NCBI GenBank assembly: GCA_965660625.1
Contig: CBFIAR010000002.1
Span: 124,001 to 188,000 of the forward strand
DNA length: 64,000 bases
DNA from: Glaciecola sp965660625
GTDB taxonomy: Bacteria > Pseudomonadota > Gammaproteobacteria > Enterobacterales > Alteromonadaceae
Reading direction: 5' to 3'
The notes under the pieces are model-generated. The model did no database searches. It was not told the origin of the DNA and worked only from the letters and a program-made list of their open reading frames with translations. Shown here piece by piece: positions 8,860 through 17,052 of the stretch. Every line of letters starts with the position of its first letter. Position 1 is the stretch's first letter. The translations under genes and the position numbers were made by a program.

Positions 8860-9836
8860 GCCTATTATTTAAAGGTCGCACACAGGGTGCTGAATCGATG
8901 AAAGTGGGCGCTGTCCAGATGTTGATTATGTTTTTTACTGACCACTTGCGACAAGCGGTTAACAGTCTTGGGGAGTTATGGCGGTCGCCGTTTGCTTCTT
9001 TGATGACGATCGGCGTTTTAGGTTTCAGTATTACATTGCCTAGTACACTGTACGTGCTTGTTAAAAATACTGAACAAATCAGTCAGCAGTGGGAACAGGC
9101 GTCAGAAATATCACTGTTTCTTAAGACTGGTGTCACCGATGCTAGTGCTCAGCAGTTATTGACGCGCTTGCGTCTTTGGCCTGAAATAGCAGAGGTTGCT
9201 TACATTAGCTCTGATGAAGGTTTAAAAGAGTTTCAAATACTTTCTGGTCTTGGTGATGCTTTAAATTACCTCGAAACGAATCCTTTGCCGGCTGTTGTGC
9301 TTGTTGTACCAACGAGTAAGCATGCAAGCCCGACCTCTGCAGCGATACTCCTTGATAAGTTGCGTAAAGAAAGAGAAGTAGAAATTGGTAAGTTAGACAT
9401 AGAATGGTTAGAGCGTTTGTATGCACTTATCGGCATAGCCAAAGATCTAGTGACTTTGTTGGCTGTTCTCTTATTTTTTGCAGTAGTGCTTATTATCGGC
9501 AACACCATTCGACTTAATATTTTAAATAAACGCGATGAAATAGTCGTGATGAAGCTGGTAGGCGCCACGGATGCTTTCATTCAAAGACCATTTTTATATA
9601 CAGGCTTTTGGTTCGGTTTCTTAGGTGGAGTAATGGCCTGGGTGACCGTATTGCTGATTTTGCTATGGGTTGACTACAGTATGCAGAATTTTATGGAAAA
9701 ATACCAAGTGATATTTGATCTAACCACTATGGATTTGAGCACCTTAATGACAATGCTCTTGGTTTCTGTCGGGTTAGGAATTGCTGGGTCACTATTATCT
9801 GTTCAGCGCCATGTAAAAGACATTGAGCCAAGATAG
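8856..9836 (+). CDS. ftsX: Cell division protein FtsX
   Basis: FtsX is the membrane partner of FtsE, with four transmembrane helices and a large periplasmic loop that recruits murein-hydrolase activators. The 326-residue protein shows TM1 near residues 47-70 (MTIGVLGFSITLPSTLYVLV) and a periplasmic domain to about 195. TM2 (DLVTLLAVLLFFAVVLIIG), TM3 and TM4 are at the C-terminus. The conserved cytoplasmic NTIRLNILNKRDEIVVMKLVGATDAFIQRPF lies near 215-245. In E. coli rpoH follows directly; here about 3.5 kb of other genes separate ftsX from rpoH. Confidence 0.96.
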   Translation: MSLLFKGRTQGAESMKVGAVQMLIMFFTDHLRQAVNSLGELWRSPFASLMTIGVLGFSITLPSTLYVLVKNTEQISQQWEQASEISLFLKTGVTDASAQQLLTRLRLWPEIAEVAYISSDEGLKEFQILSGLGDALNYLETNPLPAVVLVVPTSKHASPTSAAILLDKLRKEREVEIGKLDIEWLERLYALIGIAKDLVTLLAVLLFFAVVLIIGNTIRLNILNKRDEIVVMKLVGATDAFIQRPFLYTGFWFGFLGGVMAWVTVLLILLWVDYSMQNFMEKYQVIFDLTTMDLSTLMTMLLVSVGLGIAGSLLSVQRHVKDIEPR

Positions 9837-9916
9837 GGCAGGTGTTTTTGGGTTTTACAGAGCTGTAATTCTAGCGACTCAGATTCGCCTAAATTTTTTA
9901 TGTTGGATAGATTAAA

Positions 9917-10336
9917 TTGCAAGAAAACCAGAAAGGCCCATTATTGACTGAGTGGGTGACATTACAAAATCAGTGTGATGCTTTTGAAAAGCTCTCGTTA
10001 GGCATTAAGTTACTTGCTGTTTTGCTTGCCTCCTTGTTTTCCTTTACATTAACTCACCCTGAAATTATATTGGCTTTACATAGCATCTTGTGGGTTCAGG
10101 ATGCTGTTTGGAAAACATTTCAATCAAGGTTTAGCGAACGTCTGCTCGAGATAGAACGCTGCTTATCAAGCTCCGACAGCGACAATAGCATCCAATTTAA
10201 TACATCTTGGGAAGCTAAGCCAAGAGGAATGAGGTTTTTGGTGCCAGAGTATTTGCGACATTTGGTCAAACCGACCGTTGTTTTTCCTCATCTCGTTCTT
10301 TTACTCCTTGGCGCATACGTCGTTATCCTAATTTAA
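9917..10336 (+). CDS. Unknown small membrane protein downstream of ftsX
   Basis: This is a 139-residue protein that I do not recognise. It has a hydrophilic N-terminus and a hydrophobic segment near residues 28-45 (LGIKLLAVLLASLFSFTL). A second moderately hydrophobic stretch follows, then a polar cytoplasmic or periplasmic middle (residues 70-110) containing QSRFSERLLEIERCL. A strongly hydrophobic C-terminal helix (HLVLLLLGAYVVILI) ends at the stop. The start is TTG at 9917; GGATAG at 9905-9910 is a weak ribosome site. It lies 80 bases after ftsX on the same strand and could share its transcript. Codon use and composition look native. Function unknown. Confidence 0.6.
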   Translation: MQENQKGPLLTEWVTLQNQCDAFEKLSLGIKLLAVLLASLFSFTLTHPEIILALHSILWVQDAVWKTFQSRFSERLLEIERCLSSSDSDNSIQFNTSWEAKPRGMRFLVPEYLRHLVKPTVVFPHLVLLLLGAYVVILI

Positions 10337-10399
10337 GAGACGATTTGTAGCAATATCACTAGGTACGATATCAGTGGTTTAATTTAATTTAGGACTTTT

Positions 10400-11629
10400 A
10401 TGTTTGCATATGTAGCAAGGCAAGCGATATACGATAGTGAAAAACATGTTTTTGCCTATGAATTATTGTTTCGAGACGGAATCAAAAACTGTTTTCCTGA
10501 TATTTCTCCGGACGAGGCAACCAGCAGTATGTTGGCAGCTAGCCATCTCTCCGTTGGTGTCGAAAGTATTACTGGAAATAAGAAGGCATTTATTAATTTC
10601 CACCAAGACACGTTATTGTATCGATTCCCGTCTACGCTCGATCCGCTTAACGTCGTCATTGAAATTGTCGAGACAGTTGAGGTAACAAGTGAGCTAATTC
10701 AGGCGTGTGAGCATATTTGCAACCTCGGCTACAAAATTGCGTTAGATGATTTTGATTTCTCCGAGCAGTGGGAAGCGATCATGCATCTGGTTACCTATAT
10801 TAAATTGGAAGTTGAAGTAGTTGACTTGAATGACACTGTTGTTATTCAAAAATTGGCAGAATTTAAGAGAAAAGGTAAAATCTTATTGGCAGAGAAAGTA
10901 GAAACTCATGATGAATTTGAGCGTTTCAAAGATGCAGGTTTCGATTATTTTCAAGGCTATTTTTTATCTCGCCCAGAGGTCATTAAACACAAAAATATAG
11001 CACTTTCTACTACCTCGGTTGCTGAGCTAGTTAGTATTAGTGTCTCGCCAGAATTTGACGTAGAAAAAGTGAACAAGGTGTTTGAGAAAGACGTCGGACT
11101 GACCTTTAAACTTATGCGTTTTATCAACAACCCTATGTTCAACAAACGACAAAAAATAGAAACCTTGGATCATGCTTTAAAGTATCTCGGTCATGTTGAA
11201 CTTAAAAAGTTTATCGCTTTGTTAGCCATTGCGAATTTAAAGAGTAATAAACCGATTGATTTACTGGTAACAAGCTTAGCAAGAGCTCATTTTTGTAAAT
11301 TGCTTGCATCTGCTATGGAACAAAAAGAAGATCCACCTAACAGCTTTATTTTAGGACTGTTTTCAAAGATTGACGCACTGCTAGATACTGCGATGGTTGA
11401 TGTGTTGAAGACCTTACCATTTTCGGAAACCATTGTTGATGTGCTTTGCGAGGTCAATCAAGAAGGAAAGTTAGCCAGTCAATATCGCCTCTGCAAAGCT
11501 TTGGATAAAGGAGATTGGGACGCTATTGATATTATCGCAACAGACATAGGACTGCCTATCTCAGACATTTTTGAAATGCATTATGCCGCGATTAATTGGG
11601 CTAACACGATGAAGTCGACATTTGACTAA
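10400..11629 (+). CDS. EAL-HDOD domain c-di-GMP signalling protein (copy 1)
   Basis: This is a 409-residue protein with an N-terminal EAL domain (about 1-205) and a C-terminal HDOD domain (about 205-400). The EAL part keeps the expected catalytic positions: the EAL-type Glu in AYELLFRDG near 20, Asn in INFHQ near 74, Glu in VIEIVE near 90, both Asp in ALDDF (116-117), Lys in YIKLEVE near 134, Glu in AEKVE near 155 and Gln in FQGYF near 172. It may therefore still hydrolyse or bind c-di-GMP. HDOD domains are non-catalytic HD relatives used in signalling. The convergent gene downstream is a paralogue. TAGGAC lies about 8 bases before the ATG. Confidence 0.9.
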   Translation: MFAYVARQAIYDSEKHVFAYELLFRDGIKNCFPDISPDEATSSMLAASHLSVGVESITGNKKAFINFHQDTLLYRFPSTLDPLNVVIEIVETVEVTSELIQACEHICNLGYKIALDDFDFSEQWEAIMHLVTYIKLEVEVVDLNDTVVIQKLAEFKRKGKILLAEKVETHDEFERFKDAGFDYFQGYFLSRPEVIKHKNIALSTTSVAELVSISVSPEFDVEKVNKVFEKDVGLTFKLMRFINNPMFNKRQKIETLDHALKYLGHVELKKFIALLAIANLKSNKPIDLLVTSLARAHFCKLLASAMEQKEDPPNSFILGLFSKIDALLDTAMVDVLKTLPFSETIVDVLCEVNQEGKLASQYRLCKALDKGDWDAIDIIATDIGLPISDIFEMHYAAINWANTMKSTFD

Positions 11630-11652
11630 ATACTTGTTTTTCTCAGTTCAAT

Positions 11653-12894
11653 TCAACCGCTAGCTTTTGTTCTGGGGAAAAAGTCAGACAATGCTTGACG
11701 CATCTCATTACTCCAGCGAATAGCATCGTTGAAAATACTGTGTAGGTCTTTCTGTGAAATATCTAACTTGCTAGCCTGCGTAATGATCTTGCCCCACAGC
11801 CCGCTTTCAAAAGCTTTCACTGTCAATAGGTATTGAGTATATTCACCTTCTTCTCCCAGTAAGCCTTGTTTTATATCCTCACTAATGGGCAACTTTTCAA
11901 GGATCGACGGCATATCGCTTTCTAAAATAGTATCTAACAGCGAAAATAAACCTACAATGAAAGCAGACATTGCTTTTTTCTTACCATGCTTGTGTAATTC
12001 AAATAACTCACAAAATTTAGCCCTGACTAGCGACACTTGCAGTAACTCCACTGGCTTGGTGTCATTTAGACTGGCGAGTGACAATAGTGCGATAAACTTC
12101 TTAACGTCAACTTCTCCCAAATAATGCAGAGCATGGCGAAGAGAAGAAATTGTTTCACGTTTATTTATCATTGGATTGTTGATAAACCGCAATAGTAAAT
12201 ATGATAGTGCAGCGTCACGTTCAATAATACTAGCTACTCTCTCCACATCAAAGCGAGCGTCAGCGCTAAGTGACATCAATTCAAGTAACGTTACTTTAGA
12301 CGAGGGTAATGCTTTCGCTGACTTCGTTTGAGGTTGTGTGAAAAAATATCCTTGAAAATAGTCAAAGCCCAAATCACGGCACATAGCAAATTGATCAAGC
12401 GTTGATACCTGCTCCGCAACAAGCTGGATACCTGAAGCTGCTAAAGTAGGCACGTGTTTTTCCAGTACTTGAATGCTGATCTTATTAATATCAACCTTGA
12501 CAATATCAATATAAGGGTAGGGTGCTAAAACGGCTGATTGCAGTCGATTATCGTTCAGAGCTATCCGATAGCCTGAGTTTTTAAGGTACTCACAGGCATT
12601 CATCAAACCTAAATTTACGGCTGGGTTTTGTGTCAGTTCAACAACGATATTATCTGCTGAGAGTTGTTCAGGGAAACGATTAATAATGGTTTCGGGAAGA
12701 AAGTTAACAAAAGCACGCTGGTTACCCGAGATATCGTCAATGCCCAATGTGTTAAATCGTGTATTTATGAGCTCCAATTTCTTGGGATCATGCTCAGGAT
12801 AGCTGCCATTTGCGCCATCTCTAAATAACAATTCGTAGGCAAAAAGAGTTTGGTCTTTGTCTAAGATTGGCTGACGAGCAATAAATGCAAACAT
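11653..12894 (-). CDS. EAL-HDOD domain signalling protein, degenerate EAL (copy 2)
   Basis: This 413-residue paralogue of the preceding gene is on the opposite strand; the two stop codons are 23 bases apart. The architecture is the same, and similarity is strongest in the HDOD part: RFINNPM.NKR, then HAL.YLG, KKFIALL and a shared FC[EK]L tail. In the EAL part the metal-binding DDF motif has become NDN (residues 114-116), so catalysis is probably lost although the other polar positions remain. It more likely senses or binds than cleaves c-di-GMP. The start ATG has a good ribosome site (AAGGAAG). A C-terminal stub of a third copy lies just upstream on the same strand. Confidence 0.88.
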   Translation of the reverse strand: MFAFIARQPILDKDQTLFAYELLFRDGANGSYPEHDPKKLELINTRFNTLGIDDISGNQRAFVNFLPETIINRFPEQLSADNIVVELTQNPAVNLGLMNACEYLKNSGYRIALNDNRLQSAVLAPYPYIDIVKVDINKISIQVLEKHVPTLAASGIQLVAEQVSTLDQFAMCRDLGFDYFQGYFFTQPQTKSAKALPSSKVTLLELMSLSADARFDVERVASIIERDAALSYLLLRFINNPMINKRETISSLRHALHYLGEVDVKKFIALLSLASLNDTKPVELLQVSLVRAKFCELFELHKHGKKKAMSAFIVGLFSLLDTILESDMPSILEKLPISEDIKQGLLGEEGEYTQYLLTVKAFESGLWGKIITQASKLDISQKDLHSIFNDAIRWSNEMRQALSDFFPRTKASG

Positions 12895-12915
12895 CTATAC
12901 TTCCTTGTTTGGCGT

Positions 12916-13167
12916 TTAACTAATTGAACTATTCGTGTTTCCAGCCCAATGCATTAATTCGTAATAAAGCGGATATAGGTGATCACTCGTCAGTTCAAAC
13001 TGAAGAGCAATAAAATCTACCTCTTCCCAATTGGCCTGTTCAAATGCAATGCATGCACGCATTTTTCGACCCATTATAGAATCGATATTCTTTTTACACA
13101 ACGCATCTCGCAATTTCTCGCCAACAGTGAGTTTGTTAACCAAGTGCTCGATAGTGAACCGAAATAA
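12916..13167 (-). pseudogene. C-terminal remnant of a third EAL-HDOD gene
   Basis: An open stretch on the minus strand reads TIEHLVNKLTVGEKLRDALC (upstream part), then GRKMRACIAFEQANWEEVDFI and a YELMHWAGNT ending. This aligns with the last ~75 residues of both neighbouring EAL-HDOD proteins: DVLKTLPFSETIVDVLC, then YRLCKALDKGDWDAIDII and AAINWANTM. Matching stops near 13160-13167; further upstream the frame soon hits a stop and shows no EAL or HDOD sequence. I read it as what remains of a third tandem copy after deletion. A short expressed tail from TTG 13143 cannot be excluded. Confidence 0.72.
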
Positions 13168-13326
13168 TAAAATACAGCGTATACTTGTAACGGTTGGTTA
13201 AATTTAGCATATAATCATGTGGTGTTATCAGCTAATTATAAAAATACTCGAATAAATATAAAGTTTTTCTCGCTTAAAACTTGAGTTCTGGGAAAGAAGC
13301 ATTATATTTATCGAAATAATTTAATC

Positions 13327-13353
13327 GAACTTTCGGTCTGGTATCCTGTCTAC
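13327..13353 (+). promoter_or_regulatory. SigmaE-type promoter of rpoH
   Basis: GAACTT (13327-13332), a 16-base spacer and TCTAC (13349-13353) match the extracytoplasmic stress promoter pattern. As I recall it, they also have the same spacing as the E. coli rpoH P3 promoter (GAACTT-N16-TCTGA). Transcription would start near 13359, leaving a ~57-base leader before the rpoH ATG at 13416. Confidence 0.7.
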
Positions 13354-13415
13354 TTATATACGAGTTGTTCAGGAAATCTGAGCTTTCACTTGCAGAACGA
13401 AGCAACGAGGTAAAA

Positions 13416-14267
13416 ATGAGTACAAAAATGCAAAATTTAGCATTAAGCGTCCCGCACAGTGGCAGTATCGAAAGCTACGTTTCAGCGGTGAGTAGCATTA
13501 ATATGCTGACGGCAGATGAAGAAAGGTCCTTAGCGGTGCGTCTATTTGATGACGGTGACCTTGAAGCAGCAAGAAAGCTTGTTATGTCACACCTTCGATT
13601 CGTAGTGCACGTGGCGAAGTCCTACGCAGGTTATGGTTTGCCGCAAGCCGATCTGATTCAAGAGGGTAATATTGGTCTCATGAAGGCTGTTAAGCGCTTC
13701 GACCCAAGTGTCGGCGTTCGTTTAGTTTCTTTTGCAGTCCATTGGATAAAAGCTGAAATTCACGAGTTTGTGTTGAAAAACTGGCGCATAGTGAAAGTGG
13801 CTACCACTAAAGCGCAGCGCAAGTTGTTCTTTAACCTTCGCAAAGCTAAAAAGCGTTTGGGTTGGTTTACACACGCTGAAGTGCAAAAAGTCGCTGAAGA
13901 ACTTGGCGTAAGTACTAAAGAAGTGCTGCAGATGGAAGCTCGTATGAGCAGCCAAGACGCGGCGTTCGATTTAACTAATGACGATGACGATTCAAGTGCT
14001 TTTGCTCCAGCGCAGTATCTTGAAGACAAAACCATTGATGTTGAAATGGACGTTATTAACAGTGATCATGATAAAAACGCTTCCAACAGTTTGTACTCAG
14101 CAATAAAAACGCTTGATGCAAGAAGTCAGCACATCATTGAGACCCGCTGGTTATCAGATGATAAGATGACCTTGCAAGATCTTGCAGATGAGTATCAGGT
14201 GTCAGCAGAACGTGTTCGCCAGATTGAAAAAAATGCGTTGAAAAAGCTACAGGCCGCGATGGCCTAA
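13416..14267 (+). CDS. rpoH: RNA polymerase heat-shock sigma factor sigma32
   Basis: RpoH directs transcription of chaperone and protease genes. From ATG 13416 it is 283 residues (284 in E. coli). Region 2 includes HLRFVVHVAKSYAGYGLPQADLIQEGNIGLMKAVKRFDP near residues 51-89. The diagnostic RpoH box QRKLFFNLRKAKKRLG lies near 130. The region 4 helix-turn-helix MTLQDLADEYQVSAERVRQIEKNALKKL is at the C-terminus. The start is chosen for its ribosome site AACGAGG at 13404-13410 and its length. An in-frame TTG at 13365 would leave almost no leader after the sigmaE-type promoter. A strong terminator follows. Confidence 0.98.
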   Translation: MSTKMQNLALSVPHSGSIESYVSAVSSINMLTADEERSLAVRLFDDGDLEAARKLVMSHLRFVVHVAKSYAGYGLPQADLIQEGNIGLMKAVKRFDPSVGVRLVSFAVHWIKAEIHEFVLKNWRIVKVATTKAQRKLFFNLRKAKKRLGWFTHAEVQKVAEELGVSTKEVLQMEARMSSQDAAFDLTNDDDDSSAFAPAQYLEDKTIDVEMDVINSDHDKNASNSLYSAIKTLDARSQHIIETRWLSDDKMTLQDLADEYQVSAERVRQIEKNALKKLQAAMA

Positions 14268-14309
14268 GTGACATCGCTTAGCTGAGATTTTTGGCTAAAT
14301 GATAATAAG

Positions 14310-14340
14310 AAAGCGCCGATCGAGATTTCGGCGCTTTTTT
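14310..14340 (+). terminator. Rho-independent terminator of rpoH
   Basis: The 10-bp perfect stem AAAGCGCCGA / TCGGCGCTTT has a loop of 8 bases and is followed by a T run (ends TTTTTT at 14340). It lies about 43 bases after the rpoH stop. Confidence 0.92.
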
Positions 14341-14407
14341 GTATCTAGTAGACCGTAATAGCCTGATATGGGAAGGATCCTAGCTATGGATCTAATGAGA
14401 GGATAAT

Positions 14408-15319
14408 TTACTCAAGCTTCTTTTTTTCCGGTATTACCCAATATTTGCCAACAAAACTGGCGACAGAAACGTCACCATCATGAATATCAACGGTCAGTTC
14501 AATCGGACACTTTTTATTAGCCTTAAGTAAATCGAAGCGAGCTTTAACAGATTCAATATTACAAACAGCGCGAGGACGCATTGTAATCGGTTTATGATAA
14601 TGAATATTACCATCGCCAAGAACAATTTCTCCCTGCATGTCTTTTTGCTTCAACTGCAAAAAAATCATGCCCCAGCCCGTCAGCGTTGCTTGTGAAAAAA
14701 TACTCCCGGCAAACATCGAGCCATGTAGGTTTATATTCTTGTTTAAAGATGCCCTGGTTTCAATTGTCCGCTCAGTATATTGATAAAGGGTTATGCCCAT
14801 ATGCTCGGTAATGGGTATCTTCTCGTGCCAAGTGTCTTGCAGCTCTTTACACCATTGCGGGTGAAGCACTAGCACATTATTGTCCACCAACAATTTAAAC
14901 ATATGTTTGCGCTTTAATTTGCCGAGCTCTGATGGTGCCTCTTTTTCAATACTATAACCACATGATGCAAAAAATGATATTGAGGTTTCTCGTGAGTTAG
15001 TCACTGTTCTCTTTGCGCCTAAATCACGAGCTACGACCTCAAGTGCGCCGAGTATGAGATGGCCTACTCCTTTGCGTCTATATTTTTTGTCGACGGCTAT
15101 ATGTCTTATTTGCGCTTCTTCTGCTGTGTTCAAATGAATTCTGCCGCATGCAACTATTTCACCAGATGGGTTTAAAACAACGCGATGTTCACTGACTGTT
15201 TCGTACTCATCTTTTTCTGACCCTTCAGGAAATCCCCACTGCTCACGCAGCCATTGCCATCTGAAATGAAAATAGTCATTGATTTCTTGTTCTGACTTTG
15301 GTGTAAATATAGTAAACAA
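14408..15319 (-). CDS. GNAT acetyltransferase-thioesterase fusion (YiiD-like)
   Basis: This 303-residue two-domain protein has a GNAT N-acyltransferase fold at about 1-145, with the acetyl-CoA loop YRRKGVGHLILGALE near 80. Residues about 150-300 form a hotdog-fold thioesterase of the YiiD C-terminal family (NINLHGSMFAGSIFSQATLTGWG near 194). E. coli YiiD has the same architecture and is next to dtd, as here. From memory, YiiD-type proteins have been linked to malonyl-ACP decarboxylation at the start of fatty-acid synthesis; that function is known for relatives and only inferred here. An alternative is an acyl-ACP/CoA-modifying enzyme of unknown substrate. Confidence 0.85.
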   Translation of the reverse strand: MFTIFTPKSEQEINDYFHFRWQWLREQWGFPEGSEKDEYETVSEHRVVLNPSGEIVACGRIHLNTAEEAQIRHIAVDKKYRRKGVGHLILGALEVVARDLGAKRTVTNSRETSISFFASCGYSIEKEAPSELGKLKRKHMFKLLVDNNVLVLHPQWCKELQDTWHEKIPITEHMGITLYQYTERTIETRASLNKNINLHGSMFAGSIFSQATLTGWGMIFLQLKQKDMQGEIVLGDGNIHYHKPITMRPRAVCNIESVKARFDLLKANKKCPIELTVDIHDGDVSVASFVGKYWVIPEKKKLE

Positions 15320-15484
15320 TAGCTTTCCTCATGTTGTATTTGTATGGTGATTTTGCCTATTATTCAACGCTTAGTTTAGCTTGAATTAAGCCTTTTTTAC
15401 TAGTATTGAGTAAGATTAAGGGATTTTATTATGAGCAATAGAGGTGATAGTAAAATCGGACGGTAAGTTTTTGTAATGTTGAAC

Positions 15485-15922
15485 TTAGGTTTCAACCCAA
15501 AAAGTGACAGGACCATCGTTAACTAGTGACACCGCCATATCTGCACCAAAAACACCTGTTTGACATTCGCGATATTGCTGACTTACATGTTCAATGAAGG
15601 CCTGATAGATGGACTCTCCATGAGCAGGTGATGCACCTTTTGAAAAACCTGGCCTGTTGCCTTTCGTTGTGTCAGCAACTAAGGTAAATTGTGATACGAC
15701 TAATAATTCACCGTTAACATCACTCAGACTCTTATTCATTTTGCCATCAACGTCAGAAAAGATTCTGTAATTAAACACTTTTCGAGCCATTTTCTCGACG
15801 TGGAGTATGTCATCATCCTTTTCAATACCAAGTAAAAGGAGAATACCAGTCTCAATACTTGCCACTGGTAAGTCATCGACGTTCACTGATGCTGACTTTA
15901 CTCTTTGAATGAGTCCTTTCAA
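15485..15922 (-). CDS. dtd: D-aminoacyl-tRNA deacylase
   Basis: Dtd hydrolyses D-amino acids (and glycine) mischarged on tRNA, protecting translation from wrong chirality. The 145-residue length is standard. Both signature motifs are present: SQFTLVADT (the SQ-x-T active-site motif) near residue 77, and NDGPVTFW (cross-subunit Gly-Pro motif) near 135 at the C-terminus. The N-terminus MKGLIQRVKSASVNVD is canonical apart from the second residue. It is upstream of the YiiD-like gene on the same strand, the same pair as in E. coli. Confidence 0.97.
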   Translation of the reverse strand: MKGLIQRVKSASVNVDDLPVASIETGILLLLGIEKDDDILHVEKMARKVFNYRIFSDVDGKMNKSLSDVNGELLVVSQFTLVADTTKGNRPGFSKGASPAHGESIYQAFIEHVSQQYRECQTGVFGADMAVSLVNDGPVTFWVET

Positions 15923-16329
15923 GCGTCGCTGCCTAATTTAATTATGCTATTTATAATATGTGCTAGCGTCATTGCAATGCCTGACGTAAGCCTACTATAA
16001 CCGGTATGCTTGACTATTTTTAGTACAGTATGGTTGAATATTTGTTGAAACACTGTATTGCTGAATAAAAAACTGCCGAACATTGATTGTTCTCTTTATG
16101 TGATGCTATAAAAATATTGGTGAAAACATAACACTAGTGACTTAATATGCTTTCAAAAATGATGATAGTCAACATAATCAACCGGATTGAATTACTGATG
16201 CTTTTGATTGAGCTATCTAACCGTTGCTTTACCAGCAGTTTGGGCGTGTTACAGCGTTATGTCATTTATCATTCTTGCTGTGCTAAACTCCAGGATTTTA
16301 GGATTTTTAATATTCAAAAAGGAAATGTT
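15923..16329. other. 407-bp intergenic region between dtd and the DUF2959 lipoprotein gene
   Basis: This is the divergent control region for dtd (minus) and the lipoprotein gene (plus). A reading frame is open from 16147 into the lipoprotein gene, but its product before 16330 is hydrophobic and low in complexity and precedes a clear signal peptide, so I treat it as leader. Small inverted repeats such as GAAC-ATTGATT-GTTC (16078-16092) occur. I could not assign a confident promoter or RNA gene. Confidence 0.5.
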
Positions 16330-16992
16330 ATGCCACGTTTTTTTATGCTGAGCTGGCTTTTTTGTCTTAGTTTTGTGTCTCTAACAGGCTGCCAATCAGC
16401 GGTAGATAAAGCTTATTACAGCATGTGGGAAAAATTGGGTGTTGAAAAAAGAGACCTACTGGCTGATCGCGTTGAGGATGCCCAAGATAGCCAAAAAGAA
16501 GCTCAAGAACAATTTGCCTCTGCACTCGATGAATTTAGTACGCTTATTAATTTTGATGGTGGTGAATTAGAAGCTATCTATCATAATCTAAGCGACCAAT
16601 TAGAAGCCAGCAAGGAAAGTGCGGCATCAGTAACACAACGGATAGACAAAGTTGAAGGCGTGGCTAAGGCCTTATTTGTAGAATGGGAAACTGAAATTGA
16701 CATGATTTCAAGTACTAATTTGCAGCGAGATAGCAAACGTAAACTCGCTGACACTAAAAGGAAATATGCCAATTTACTCGTTTCAATGAGAAAAGTAGAG
16801 AAAAGTATGGCACCGGTTTTAGTTGCGCTACAGGACAACGTTCTTGCCTTAAAGCACAATCTAAACGCAGAGGCGATAGGATCTCTTCAAGGAGAGTTTA
16901 CTAGCATCAAGCGAGATGTCAGCAGCTTGATAAAAGAGATGAACCTAGCTATTGCACAATCAGACGATTTTATTAAAAGCATTAAAAATTAG
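16330..16992 (+). CDS. DUF2959 family lipoprotein
   Basis: This is a 220-residue predicted lipoprotein. The signal peptide MPRFFMLSWLFCLSFVSLTGC ends with the lipobox LTGC, so Cys21 would be lipidated. The mature part is almost entirely helical with coiled-coil character. It has the family start AVDKAYYSMWEKLGVEKRDLLADRVEDA, then DEFSTLINFDGGELE and a central SAASVTQRIDKVEGVA segment. The DUF2959 family is conserved in marine gammaproteobacteria and has no known function. The start at 16330 is supported by AAAAAGGA at 16315-16322 and the signal peptide; an upstream in-frame ATG at 16147 is rejected. It is convergent with metJ. Confidence 0.88.
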   Translation: MPRFFMLSWLFCLSFVSLTGCQSAVDKAYYSMWEKLGVEKRDLLADRVEDAQDSQKEAQEQFASALDEFSTLINFDGGELEAIYHNLSDQLEASKESAASVTQRIDKVEGVAKALFVEWETEIDMISSTNLQRDSKRKLADTKRKYANLLVSMRKVEKSMAPVLVALQDNVLALKHNLNAEAIGSLQGEFTSIKRDVSSLIKEMNLAIAQSDDFIKSIKN

Positions 16993-17052
16993 TAAGATGT
17001 TTCAAATGGGCCCCTTAAAGGGCTCACTTGGCAGTGGGCATAACTCCCTATT

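Noticed and set aside
13365..13415. Upstream TTG start for RpoH
   Set aside because: It adds 17 unmatched residues and would lie only about six bases after the predicted sigmaE start. ATG 13416 gives the normal sigma32 length and has a good ribosome site.
16147..16329. In-frame 61-codon N-terminal extension of the DUF2959 lipoprotein
   Set aside because: The extension is hydrophobic and low in complexity, and would bury a clear signal peptide with lipobox. A good ribosome site precedes the internal ATG at 16330.
16993..17052. GGGCCCCTTAAAGGGCTC as a terminator between the DUF2959 gene and metJ
   Set aside because: The stem is short and imperfect and no T run follows on either strand. It was not strong enough to list.
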